Assembly (NCBI GenBank): GCA_021323895.1
Contig: JAJPKD010000257.1
Coordinates: 1 to 40,783, forward strand
Length of the DNA stretch: 40,783 nucleotides
DNA from: Acidobacteriota bacterium
Lineage (GTDB): Bacteria; Acidobacteriota; Blastocatellia; Pyrinomonadales; Pyrinomonadaceae
Reading direction: 5' to 3'
Shown: piece by piece, positions 1 to 8,418 of the stretch
How the letters are laid out: every line of letters starts with the position of its first letter
How positions within the stretch are numbered: the first letter of the stretch is position 1
Notes under the pieces: model-generated
What the model was told of the DNA's origin: nothing
The model's input: the letters and a program-made list of their open reading frames with translations, nothing else
Databases searched by the model: none
Position numbers and translations under genes: made by a program

Positions 1-646
1 TGGAGTGCGGCGGCTTGACGCCGCTTTCTGCCGCGCCCTCCCTCACGGTCGCGCTGCTGACACCCAACTCAAACAATCCGCCTTCAATCTCAACCATGCC
101 GCTAACGCGTTCAACCGATCGCGGCGCTGATTTGATCGGCGCGTCAAATTGATCGCACAGCAAATGCTTGATGTCGTAAACGAGCAGTTCCTGATGCTGC
201 ATCTCGTGCTCAAGACCAAGCCGCACGATTGAAAGAATCTCATCCGCATCATCGCGTGACGAAACATCCTCGATGAATCGCTTCATCTGCTCGTCAATGT
301 GCGCGCGATACTTTTTCGTCTCAGCGACAGTCGGTCGGGAACGCGTGCCGCGCTTCGGCCGTTCAATGCGTGGGCCGAATCCTTCGTAGTAAGAATTGAA
401 GAAGAAAAGAAAATCTTCGCGGTAAGTTTTGTATCCTGACTGATATTTTTGCAGAACAGTTTCGAAGAACCACGACGTATGGCCGATGTGCCAGCGCGGC
501 GGCGACATGAACTCCGCCGTTTGAATCACATAGTCTTCGATCTCCAGCGGCGCGACGATCTCCAGCGTGCGCGCGCGGACGGATTTGTAGAAATCTGCAA
601 GCGATTTTGCTTTTGAATCGACGACAGCTTTCACAGGCGACGACAT
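1..646 (-). CDS. egtB: EgtB-type sulfoxide synthase, N-terminal DinB domain (partial, runs off left edge)
   Basis: Reading the minus strand from the ATG at 646 gives 215 open residues to the window edge. The protein starts with a DinB-like four-helix region. [11 protein letters not shown] segment (residues 53-62) and an HEMQH segment (residues 147-151) supply the histidines that in EgtB form the three-His iron site. A following V-EIEGG-FELG stretch looks like the start of the C-terminal FGE-sulfatase domain, which lies outside the window. EgtB enzymes are non-haem iron enzymes that join a sulfur donor to trimethylhistidine in ergothioneine synthesis. No egtD is visible. The gene lies 231 bases downstream of selD on the same strand, so the related selenoneine synthase SenA is an alternative. 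Family assignment is firm; the choice between EgtB and SenA is open. Confidence 0.85.
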   Translation of the reverse strand, partial: MSSPVKAVVDSKAKSLADFYKSVRARTLEIVAPLEIEDYVIQTAEFMSPPRWHIGHTSWFFETVLQKYQSGYKTYREDFLFFFNSYYEGFGPRIERPKRGTRSRPTVAETKKYRAHIDEQMKRFIEDVSSRDDADEILSIVRLGLEHEMQHQELLVYDIKHLLCDQFDAPIKSAPRSVERVSGMVEIEGGLFELGVSSATVREGAAESGVKPPHS

Positions 647-654
647 GGATGAGA

Positions 655-876
655 ACCTAGCACGAAGCGCCGCAGGCGCGAAATTGAATAGCCAGGGGCA
701 AGCGCGAAGCGCGCCGCCCCTGGTAACATAACCAAGGAATCCGTCGCGCCCTGAAGGGGCGCGCAGATTCTGTCGCCCGCTTCGCGGGCTTTATCTTTTT
801 TGCGAACTCGATCCCCGGGCTTACGCCTGGGGGCTAAACTCTGCCGCCCGCTTCGCTGGCTGGGTGCGTCTGTACC
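655..876. repeat. Cluster of small palindromes (interspersed intergenic repeat)
   Basis: This gap between selD and the egtB-like gene is filled by consecutive short hairpins. One at 692-723 has CCAGGGGC/GCCCCTGG arms, one at 746-762 has GCGCC...GGCGC arms around CTGAAGG, one at 775-789 has GCCCGC/GCGGGC arms, and one at 813-833 has CCCC/GGGG arms around a TTACG-type centre. The pattern resembles the CGCCCTGAAGGGCG and CCAGGGC-TTACGCCTGGG arrays scattered between genes in several environmental phyla. A 97-codon open frame crosses it on the minus strand but is repeat-derived. Function is unknown; transcription termination or RNA processing between selD and egtB is possible. Confidence 0.6.
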
Positions 877-877
877 T

Positions 878-1909
878 TCACGCAACCAATATTCTAGTTG
901 AAGTACGATTCGTCGCTCGTCCAATAATCTGAGCTCGCGAGTAGTTCAGCCGCAACTCGCTCAGTAAATCATTCGCTTTCTCATCCGGAATCGCCAACAA
1001 CAACCCGCCCGCCGTCTGCGGATCATAAAATAACTTCACCAAATTAGGATCGAGGCCGTCGGTCAGCGAAACATCTTCACCAACGTATTCGCGATTCGTC
1101 TTATCTGCGCCCGTCAGCATGCCCGCAGCCGCGAGTTCGAGCGCGCCGTTAATCAAAGGCACCTTCGCCGAATCAATCTCGATCGTCACATTACTGGCGC
1201 AAGCCATCTCCCACGCGTGGCCCAACAGAGCAAATCCGGTGACATCGGTGGCGCCTTTCACGTCGAACTTCTGGATCGCTTCGGCAGCATACTTTCCCGA
1301 AGTCATCATCGTTGCAACAGATTCGGCGACAACTTCCGGAGAAGCCTTTGCGCGTTTGATTCCCGTCGAGATCACGCCCGTCCCGATCGGCTTGGTGAGA
1401 ATGATCGCGTCGCCCGGTTGCGCGCCTGCACTCGTCGCGACGTGATTCGGATCGATTACTCCGGTAACTGAATAGCCGAACATGATCTGTTCGTTATCGA
1501 CGCTGTGACCGCCGACGAGCACGACCTTGTTTTCCGTAAGCACTGACAAACCGCCGCGCATGATCTCCTGAAGGATGGAGAAATCCACGCCCTTCTTGGG
1601 AAAGCAGGTGATCGCCATCGCCGTGACCGGCGTGCCGCCCATGGCCCACACATCATTGATCGAATTGAGTGCAGCGATGCGGCCGTAGTCAAACGGATCA
1701 TCGACGATCGGCGTGAAGAAATCGAGCGTCTGAACAATCGCCAGATCGTCGCGCAGGCGATACACTCCGGCGTCGTCCGCTTTGTCGAAACCGACCAGCA
1801 GATTCGGATCATCAGGTTGTCTCTCAAGCCCGCTCAACACTTGAGCGAGAACGCCAGGCGCGAGCTTGGCCGCTCAACCAGAGCACGAAACCATCTCAGT
1901 CAGACGCAT
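878..1909 (-). CDS. selD: Selenide, water dikinase, selenocysteine-containing (SelD)
   Basis: SelD makes selenophosphate, the selenium donor for selenocysteine, from selenide and ATP. The real start is the ATG at 1909. Codon 12 is an in-frame TGA (1876..1874) in the context CSG-U-AAKLAPG, exactly where SelD proteins carry their catalytic Cys or Sec, three residues before the conserved Lys. Including it gives 343 residues, the usual family length; starting at the GTG at 1840 would remove the catalytic N-terminus. The rest is typical AIRS/PurM-like: [48 protein letters not shown] and [17 protein letters not shown]-like hairpin follows the TGA. It is the first gene of a possible unit with the egtB-like gene. 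selA, selB and tRNA-Sec are not in the window. Confidence 0.95.
1829..1849 (-). promoter_or_regulatory. Bacterial SECIS-like hairpin of selD
   Basis: The mRNA downstream of the selD UGA can form a nine-pair stem (CUCGCUCAA with UUGAGCGGG, one G-U pair) closed by a GUG loop at 1840-1838. The stem begins 24 bases after the UGA and the loop lies 33 bases after it. Known bacterial SECIS elements place a small G-containing apical loop roughly 16-37 bases after the UGA, so position and loop both fit. It would bind SelB and direct Sec insertion. The hairpin lies inside the coding sequence. Confidence 0.8.
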
Positions 1910-2009
1910 CGTGATTCTCCTTTCGCGGATTGAATTGCTGGAGCGATTCAGCGTCGCATCGGCGCTGTGATATTGTCAATCGCGAATTCCGTGAAGTGAA
2001 GGCAACAAC

Positions 2010-2987
2010 ATGAGCATTCGTCGCGTTCTTCAACTCGCCATCCTGACCATTATGCTCACATTGGCTCCGATTATATCGCTCGGCCAGGACGCCGATATGC
2101 TTCGGCACTTTGATTACGATCAGAAAGCGCCGCTCAATTTCAAACAGATCAGCTTTCAACGACGAGCGACGGCAACCGTTTACGACATCACTTACGACAG
2201 TCCGAAAGGTGGTGTGGTGACAGCATATCTGGTAGTGCCGAAAGGTCGAGGGCCGTTCGCCGCCGTGGTCTGGGGACACTGGTATTGGGAGAATTCTTCG
2301 ATGCGCAATCGCAAAGAGTTTCTCGATGAAGCGATCGCGCTGGCGCCGACGGGCGTAGTTTCACTCTTGCCGGACGGACCCGTCGCCAGACCCGGTTATC
2401 TCGAAAGTAAAGAGCCGCTGAACGATCAGCAGGTCGTCAATCTCGTTCACACGGTAGTCGATATGCGTCGTGCCGTCGATGTGTTGCTGGCGCGCAAAGA
2501 TGTCGATCCAAAACGCATGGCGTATGTCGGCCACAGTTATCATGCCATGGTCGGAGCTTTCCTGGCCGGAGTCGATCGCCGATTCAAGGCTTATGTTTTG
2601 ATGGCCAGCTCGTTGTCGGATCAGGTCGATCTGAGAACGAAAGAACTTCAGGATTATCGGCAGAAAGTCGGGCCGGAAAAGTTCGACGCCTTTATCGCCA
2701 AATACTCCTGGACTGATCAAGGCAAGTACGTTTCGCACGCGGCGCCGGCTTTTGTCTTTGTTCAGTTTGCCAATCAGGAACCGTTCCTGACGCCGGATCG
2801 AGCCAGGCAACATGCCGAGGTAGTAAGCGAGCCCAAGCAAGTCAAATTCTATGAAGCGCCGCACGCGCTCAATGCCGCTGCGCGCCGCGATCGAATTCAG
2901 TTTCTAATTGAGCAACTCAAATTGAAGCCATTGCCAGACTCTGTGATCGCAGCGATTCCCAATCTCTATCAGCCACCAAGTCCTTAA
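2010..2987 (+). CDS. Exported alpha/beta hydrolase (dienelactone-hydrolase-like)
   Basis: The 325-residue protein begins with a signal peptide (positive MSIRR, a hydrophobic stretch to about residue 24, then LGQ). The rest fits an alpha/beta hydrolase: a strand with VVWGHWYW (about 86-93), VVDMRRAVDVL before the core, a nucleophile elbow VGHSYHA (Ser176) and a late APHALN (His285). The elbow is GHSYH, so the usual last Gly of GxSxG is His. The acid residue is not certain; Asp263 is a candidate. Substrate is unknown and it probably acts in the periplasm. A purine-rich GAAGG ribosome site precedes the ATG. It is followed after six bases by a flavoprotein gene, suggesting co-transcription. Confidence 0.75.
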   Translation: MSIRRVLQLAILTIMLTLAPIISLGQDADMLRHFDYDQKAPLNFKQISFQRRATATVYDITYDSPKGGVVTAYLVVPKGRGPFAAVVWGHWYWENSSMRNRKEFLDEAIALAPTGVVSLLPDGPVARPGYLESKEPLNDQQVVNLVHTVVDMRRAVDVLLARKDVDPKRMAYVGHSYHAMVGAFLAGVDRRFKAYVLMASSLSDQVDLRTKELQDYRQKVGPEKFDAFIAKYSWTDQGKYVSHAAPAFVFVQFANQEPFLTPDRARQHAEVVSEPKQVKFYEAPHALNAAARRDRIQFLIEQLKLKPLPDSVIAAIPNLYQPPSP

Positions 2988-2993
2988 CTGAGC

Positions 2994-3905
2994 ATGCACG
3001 ATGTTGTGATCATTGGAGCTGGTCCCGGCGGTCTTTCCGCGGCGCGTTGGTGTGACGAGTTGGGCCTCGACACGCTCGTGCTGGAACAAGCCGAAGAGGT
3101 CGGCGGTCAGCTTCTTTCTGTTCATAACCGAATCGAAAACTACCTTGGTGCGCAGGCGGGAAATGGTCGTGAGCTGCGCGACCTGTTTGTCGAGCAGACG
3201 AAGGATTGCGATTTCGATATGTGGACGAATGTCGAAATTGACAACGTCGATTTGAAAGCGAAACGCGTCGCACTGAAAAGCGGCGAACAGCTTCAATCAA
3301 TTGCCATCATCATCGCCACGGGTTTACGGCGGCGACGCCTCGGCATTCCTGGTGAAACCGAATTCGAAGGGCGTGGCCTCATCGAATCAGCGACACGCGA
3401 TCGCGATCAATTCGCCGGCAAAGATGTCTGCGTCATCGGCGGCGGTGATGCCGCGGCGGAAAATGCTCTGCTACTCGCAGAAGTCTGTCCGACGGTGACG
3501 CTCGTTCATCGCGGCAAGAAGATGCGCGCGCGCCGCGAGTTCACGGAACAACTGAACACGAATCACTGCATCACGGTCTTTCCCGAATCGCGCGTGCTTC
3601 GCATCATCGGAGACGAGCAGGTTGAAGCCGTCGAGATCGAACGCGCGCAAGCCATCAAGCCTTTTCAAATGGCCGTGCAAAGCGTGCTGATCAGGATTGG
3701 TTGGGAACCAAACACCGATTTCATTCGCGGACAGCTGGAACTTGATGAGCAAGGTTACGTCATCGTCGGCTCGCAACAAGAGACGAGCGTCGCAAATGTG
3801 TTCGCGATTGGCGACGCGGCTAATCCGCTGGCACCGACGATCGCTGGCGCGGTAGGCGCAGGGGCGACGGCGGCGAAAGTAATCGCTGCACGATTGCAGA
3901 AATAA
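2994..3905 (+). CDS. Thioredoxin-reductase-like FAD/NAD(P) oxidoreductase lacking the CxxC pair
   Basis: This 303-residue protein has the two-dinucleotide fold of low-molecular-weight thioredoxin reductases: GAGPGG near residue 8 for FAD, IIIATG at about 105-110, CVIGGGDAA at about 146-153 for NAD(P)H, and a C-terminal FAIGDAA for FAD. Where thioredoxin reductase carries its CxxC disulfide, this protein reads SATRD (132-136), so it cannot reduce thioredoxin by the usual route. Members without the cysteines include ferredoxin/flavodoxin-NADP reductases and bacillithiol disulfide reductases. Which of these it is cannot be decided from sequence alone. It starts six bases after the hydrolase stop. 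Confidence 0.85.
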   Translation: MHDVVIIGAGPGGLSAARWCDELGLDTLVLEQAEEVGGQLLSVHNRIENYLGAQAGNGRELRDLFVEQTKDCDFDMWTNVEIDNVDLKAKRVALKSGEQLQSIAIIIATGLRRRRLGIPGETEFEGRGLIESATRDRDQFAGKDVCVIGGGDAAAENALLLAEVCPTVTLVHRGKKMRARREFTEQLNTNHCITVFPESRVLRIIGDEQVEAVEIERAQAIKPFQMAVQSVLIRIGWEPNTDFIRGQLELDEQGYVIVGSQQETSVANVFAIGDAANPLAPTIAGAVGAGATAAKVIAARLQK

Positions 3906-3923
3906 CCCATAGATTGTGCACCA

Positions 3924-4031
3924 GTGTCAGTACGAGAGCGATAGCGACCCGATCAAGAGGGCATCCTGGTAAATGAGGTAGTTTGCCTTGCGAGTTGCAC
4001 TTGCTCCGCTATAGCTCGCGGTAACTGACAC
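3924..4031. repeat. Imperfect inverted repeat with GTGTCAG/CTGACAC ends
   Basis: The segment between the flavoprotein and the convergent M61 gene has ends GTGTCAGT and ACTGACAC, followed inward by GAGCGATAGC and GCTATAGCTC. The two arms are complementary with small bulges and could fold into one long hairpin of about 108 bases. The sequence has the look of a dispersed palindromic element, and its position between convergent genes would suit a bidirectional terminator. Both roles are inference. Confidence 0.55.
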
Positions 4032-4052
4032 GTTTCGCGAATCTTTGATGTT

Positions 4053-5954
4053 TTACTTGCCGCTCAACCACGCGGCTCGCAACGCCTTCGCTTCGTTCGT
4101 AGCTGCGGGATTTTCTTCAATCCGATAATCAAACACCTGGGGCGGCGCTAGAATGACTACCGTAATCATCGGGCGGCCATCGCGAGTAAAGCTTACCTCC
4201 ACGCGGTCGTTTGGTTTGTAGCGCCCGAGCACCTTCAAAAAATTCGCTGACGTCAACTTGCTTCCGCCAAACGAAGTGATGACGTCACCGATTTGCAGTC
4301 CGGCAATGGCTGCCGGTGAATCAGGACGCAGAGTTGCGATCTTGAAAGTCGTATCCTCGCCTCCGTCCGCACTGACTCCCAACGTTACCGGCGCGCGCGG
4401 CTGCTTAATGAAGCGCAAAACTACAGGTGCGAACGCTTCTTCGTACGGCAGAGTCTCAACGCCGCGAACATAGCGACGGAAGAAGTCGCTCATGTCTGTG
4501 CCGGCGACTTCTGAAACAACTTTCGTGAAGTCTTCTGACGTGTATCCGCGACCGCGGAGATAGTAACTCGCAGTTGGGCTCTTCAAATAAAACTCGTCGT
4601 ACATGCGGCGCATGACATCATCGAGTGAGGCCCGCCCTCCGGTCTTCCCGCGAATCAGTAGATCGAGCACGACAGCAACTGTCTCGCCTTTCGGGTAGTA
4701 GCTGACCGACGTGTTTGCAAGATTCGTCTGTTGTGCATGCACCGCATCATCGATGAACGGCGCGGCGAGCGATGATTCTTCGGCGCTCATCAATTTACCG
4801 CCGGGCGCGTTTTCGATTTCGGTAATCTGTCCCAGCAGCGCTTCGTAAAATTTCTTGTCGTCCCACAATCCGGCGCGCCGCTGCATTAGCTGGCCGTAGT
4901 AATTCGTGATGCCTTCCGCGATCCAAAGGCCGCGCGTGTTCGCCGGCCGGGTGAAATCCCAAGGGCCCAGCTCGATCGGGCGCAGGCGTTTGACGTTCCA
5001 GACGTGAAAGAACTCATGAGCCGCGGCGTCGAGCGTCTCGGCATAGGTGTTAGCGTCGGCGAGCGCGCCGGGCTGAATGATTTGAGTTGAGGTCAGATGT
5101 TCCATGCCGTCGCCAGAGTGACCGTCATTCGCGAAGTGAAACAAGAATGTGTACGAGTCGAATTCCGGCGGTCCCCACATCGCAGTTTCCGCGCGCACAA
5201 TTTTTTCGAGGTCGCGCACGAGCACCGGCCGCTTGCCGCCTTCAGGACCCATGGAATGCACGACGACGTGGTAGGTCTTGCCATCAACATTGAAAGCGTC
5301 GTCGGTCCAATCAGGAGAAATCTCAGTGGGCGTATCTGTCAGGATGTCCCAGTTCGGAAACTGAAATTCAGTCTGATCGTTCTTGTCCATGCGGCCGTTG
5401 ACTACGCGCCAGCCTTTCGGCGCGTAGATCGAAAGGCCTGCCGGATCCTGTTTGTGGTTGACGACATACATGAAGACGCAACCGCCGTTGATATTCGCGT
5501 GCCGCGCATCGAGCTGCGAGAACGTGCCGGAGAGATCGTTGGCGAAGACTTTGTAGCTGAACATCAGCGACATGCCTGCATGACGGTTCCTGGGAATGTC
5601 CACGCGCCAGGTCTGATCGTCGATACGCGTGACGTTCGAATCCGGCAGCGTGCAATCGAGACCGGCCGGGCAAGCCTCGCGGGCTTTCACCTCCTGGACG
5701 TTCTTAGCGAAATCGAAAACCGCGTAACGACCGGGTGACCACCTTGGCATCTGAAAATCGAGCGAACGCAGATTCGCGTCATCGGGCAATGCCACTTCAA
5801 TCGTCACTTCGAAAAGATGCGTGGTTGGGTGTGACATCGCCAGGTGATAACGGATGTTGAGCGATCCGTTCTGGCCAAGTGCAACGATCGAACACGCAAC
5901 GACCAGCGCGGCATGGGTGGCACAACGCGTGAACCAAATTCTGAATGTCTTCAT
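4053..5954 (-). CDS. M61-family (glycyl aminopeptidase-like) metallopeptidase with PDZ domain, exported
   Basis: The 633-residue protein has a signal peptide (cleavage near ALGQ, residue 28), an N-terminal beta domain, and a gluzincin catalytic domain. HEFFHVWNVKRLRP gives the zinc ligands His313 and His317 and catalytic Glu314; AEGIT at about 346-350 gives the third ligand. A C-terminal PDZ domain (about 525-605) contains LGVSADGGED and the SPAAIAGLQIGDVI core. This order is standard for the M61 family, and length is normal. It probably trims peptides in the periplasm or outside the cell. It is divergent from the AlaX-like gene, with 61 bases between starts. Confidence 0.92.
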   Translation of the reverse strand: MKTFRIWFTRCATHAALVVACSIVALGQNGSLNIRYHLAMSHPTTHLFEVTIEVALPDDANLRSLDFQMPRWSPGRYAVFDFAKNVQEVKAREACPAGLDCTLPDSNVTRIDDQTWRVDIPRNRHAGMSLMFSYKVFANDLSGTFSQLDARHANINGGCVFMYVVNHKQDPAGLSIYAPKGWRVVNGRMDKNDQTEFQFPNWDILTDTPTEISPDWTDDAFNVDGKTYHVVVHSMGPEGGKRPVLVRDLEKIVRAETAMWGPPEFDSYTFLFHFANDGHSGDGMEHLTSTQIIQPGALADANTYAETLDAAAHEFFHVWNVKRLRPIELGPWDFTRPANTRGLWIAEGITNYYGQLMQRRAGLWDDKKFYEALLGQITEIENAPGGKLMSAEESSLAAPFIDDAVHAQQTNLANTSVSYYPKGETVAVVLDLLIRGKTGGRASLDDVMRRMYDEFYLKSPTASYYLRGRGYTSEDFTKVVSEVAGTDMSDFFRRYVRGVETLPYEEAFAPVVLRFIKQPRAPVTLGVSADGGEDTTFKIATLRPDSPAAIAGLQIGDVITSFGGSKLTSANFLKVLGRYKPNDRVEVSFTRDGRPMITVVILAPPQVFDYRIEENPAATNEAKALRAAWLSGK

Positions 5955-6015
5955 CGAGTTACCCGAATAGGTTGATTTAGATAATTCGCAGCGGCATTTG
6001 ATAACATCGCAAGCG

Positions 6016-7239
6016 ATGAGCGCAACTGAAAGACTTTACTACAACGATTCGCGGCTGCTGGAATTTGACGCGCGCGTGGTTGACTTGGATGAGCGCGATG
6101 ATGGCGCGGTCGCGGTCGTGCTCGATCGCACTGCGTTTTATCCGACGGGCGGCGGGCAACCAAACGACACCGGCACGCTCGGCGAAGCTCGCGTCGTCGA
6201 TTGCATCGATGCGGAAGATGAAGGCGTGCTCCACGTCATCCAGGGGCCTACACCCGAAATCGGCGACACGGTTCACGGAAAGATTGATTGGCTGCGGCGG
6301 CTCGATCATATCCAGCAGCACACTGGCCAGCACATCCTTTCGGCGGCTTTCGTGAAGCTGTTCGATGCGCCGACAAAAAGCTTCCGCGTGCTTGAGCATG
6401 AATGCGAGATCGATGTCGAACTCGCCGATCCTACGAACGAGCGTGTCGAACAGGCAGTGGATCTCGCGAATCAAATCATTTGGGAGAGCCGTCCGATTCA
6501 GATTAGTTCGGTCATGTCAGAGGACGCCGCCAGTTTGCCTTTGCGCAAAGAGCCCGCGCGCGTAGGCGAGTTGCGCGTAGTTGAAGTCAACGATTTCGAT
6601 CTCACGCCGTGCGGCGGCACGCACGCGCGATCAACTGGAGAAGTTGGCGTCATTGCGGTGCGCAGTTGGGAGCGCGCGAAGGGCCTGACGCGGATTCAGT
6701 TCATGGCCGGCATTCGCGTGTTACGCGATTTCCGCAAGGCCAACCAGACCGCCGTTGATGTCGCGACGTTATTCAGCGCAGGACGTGACGACTCGCCGGC
6801 GCTGGTCGCGAAGCTGATTGATGAGAATAAGATTCTCGCACGTCGGGTTCGCGAACTGGATCAGATTGCGTGTCGCGTCGAAGCCGAAGACCTGTTGCGT
6901 TTGTCAGAACCGGCTGCAGTAGCGGGCGGGCCACGATTCATCACGAAGAGCTTTCAAGATCGCGACGCCGACTCACTGAAACATCTCGCGCTGGCAATAG
7001 TCGCTCATCCAAACGTGGTGGCGTTACTTGTATCGCGCGATAGCGGCACGGCGCGTCTGGTCTTCGCGCGATCGGCTGATGCCTCGGGCAACATGAACGC
7101 GCTGATGCGCGCGGCGTGCGAAATGATCGACGGGCGCGGCGGCGGCAAACCTGACCTGGCGCAAGGCGGGGGAAAAAACGCGGACGCCCTCGATAAGGCG
7201 TTAGACACAGCCGCGACTTCGTTAGCGGAAATCAGCTAA
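6016..7239 (+). CDS. AlaX-type alanyl-tRNA editing protein with C-terminal DHHA1 domain
   Basis: The protein of 407 residues resembles the editing half of alanyl-tRNA synthetase without the aminoacylation domain. The editing-site zinc ligands are present: HTGQH (His102, His106) and CGGTH (Cys199, His203). FYPTGGGQPND (41-51) is the typical N-terminal motif. A linker with coiled-coil character leads to a DHHA1-like domain ending in GRGGGKPDLAQGGG. Such proteins hydrolyse Ser- or Gly-tRNA(Ala) made by mistake. The ATG at 6016 is preferred over a TTG at 5998. It converges with the methyltransferase gene, the stop codons overlapping by four bases. Confidence 0.88.
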   Translation: MSATERLYYNDSRLLEFDARVVDLDERDDGAVAVVLDRTAFYPTGGGQPNDTGTLGEARVVDCIDAEDEGVLHVIQGPTPEIGDTVHGKIDWLRRLDHIQQHTGQHILSAAFVKLFDAPTKSFRVLEHECEIDVELADPTNERVEQAVDLANQIIWESRPIQISSVMSEDAASLPLRKEPARVGELRVVEVNDFDLTPCGGTHARSTGEVGVIAVRSWERAKGLTRIQFMAGIRVLRDFRKANQTAVDVATLFSAGRDDSPALVAKLIDENKILARRVRELDQIACRVEAEDLLRLSEPAAVAGGPRFITKSFQDRDADSLKHLALAIVAHPNVVALLVSRDSGTARLVFARSADASGNMNALMRAACEMIDGRGGGKPDLAQGGGKNADALDKALDTAATSLAEIS

Positions 7240-8267
7240 ACCTTAACGCCTTCAATCACGCTGAACGGAGATTCGGTCGGCACAATCCGAGTCACGCGGA
7301 AGCCTGACTTCTCGTAAAGCTCGCGAAACTCGGTTTCGGTCCGTTCGCGGCCGCCGGTCATCACCAGCATGTTGAGATCAATGAACTTGCCGAAGTGCGG
7401 CTCGTTCGTTTCCGGCACCACGGCTTCGACGAGGATCAACTTTCCATTTTCCGGCAGCGAGCGATGGCAGTTCTTCAAAATCGCAACAGATTGATCATCA
7501 TTCCAATCGTGAATGATCCATTTCATAATGGTCGCATCGGCGCCTTCCGGAACGGATTCGAAAAAGTTTCCGCCGACCATCTCACAACGTTCCGCAACGT
7601 CAGAGTTCGCGACAATTTCCTTTGCCCCTTCGATCACTTGTGGCGCATCGAACAGGATGCCGCGCATCGTCGGATTGCGCTCGAGAATTCCGGTGATCAA
7701 TCCGCCGTGTCCACCGCCCACGTCCATGATCTTTTTGATTCCAGTGAACTGGTAAGCAGCATGCAGCGCTTCGTTCGCTTGCGCGGTCAAGCCGCTCATC
7801 GCGTTGTTGAAGATCTGCGCATTCTCAGGATTCTTTCGGAAGAATTCCCAGCACGGTTCACCGAAAGCTTTGTCGAACGCGATGCCGCCGGTTTTCACGC
7901 TGTAGAGCAGTTCGCCCCAGGCCGGATAATGCTCCTCGCCGAGTTCAGTCATGGTGAACCAGCGTAGCGATCCGGGCTGGTCGGTGCGCAGAGTTTCAGA
8001 CAATGGCGTCGTGCCGAAGCGCCCGTCCTCGTAACTCAAAATTCCAAACGGTACCAGCGCGCGCAGTACGCGAAACAGAGACGGCGCGTGTGCCTCGGTC
8101 GCGGCAGCTAACTCTTCAGCGGTTTTGCTGCCGTCCTTCAACAGATCGGCGATGCCAAGTTTCGCCACGATGTAAACGCATCGCGCGACCCAAAAACCGG
8201 AAATAATTTGCAGCATCTGAATTGGCGGCGGAACTTCCTTCGCCAAAGCGGTTTGTCCTTCCATCAT
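7236..8267 (-). CDS. SAM-dependent O-methyltransferase (plant COMT/hydroxyindole type)
   Basis: The 343-residue protein has the full architecture of family 2 O-methyltransferases: an N-terminal winged-helix dimerisation domain (about 15-100), the SAM motif DVGGGHGG (182-189), FDAPQVIEGA (about 207-215), and the catalytic segment IIHDWNDDQS with His253, followed by a CHRSLPENGKLILVE motif. Members methylate hydroxyl groups of small aromatic or polyketide metabolites. No biosynthetic cluster surrounds it, so the substrate cannot be named. Two adjacent ATG codons (8267 and 8264) are possible starts. Confidence 0.88.
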   Translation of the reverse strand: MMEGQTALAKEVPPPIQMLQIISGFWVARCVYIVAKLGIADLLKDGSKTAEELAAATEAHAPSLFRVLRALVPFGILSYEDGRFGTTPLSETLRTDQPGSLRWFTMTELGEEHYPAWGELLYSVKTGGIAFDKAFGEPCWEFFRKNPENAQIFNNAMSGLTAQANEALHAAYQFTGIKKIMDVGGGHGGLITGILERNPTMRGILFDAPQVIEGAKEIVANSDVAERCEMVGGNFFESVPEGADATIMKWIIHDWNDDQSVAILKNCHRSLPENGKLILVEAVVPETNEPHFGKFIDLNMLVMTGGRERTETEFRELYEKSGFRVTRIVPTESPFSVIEGVKV

Positions 8268-8418
8268 TCCCCCTGAATTTTTCGAGAAGATAATTTCTTG
8301 CCAGAATGTTAACCAGAAGCAACGCTGCGCAGCAACTCTGCAATACCAATCGATTGACGATTTATGTTAAGCTGCGCGCGCCGTAAATCATTCTCAAGAT
8401 TTGAGCCAGGAGGAAACA

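Noticed and set aside
631-924. 97-codon minus-strand open frame overlapping the palindrome cluster
   Set aside because: It is the translation of the repeat array, overlaps the ends of selD and egtB, and has no protein-like hydrophobic pattern.
878-1840. selD starting at the GTG at 1840
   Set aside because: It would remove the catalytic Sec and Lys; the upstream frame with TGA at codon 12 has full SelD similarity and a SECIS-like hairpin.
1874-1876. The TGA in selD as a nonsense mutation
   Set aside because: It is exactly at the Cys/Sec site of the family and has the hairpin; chance placement is very unlikely.
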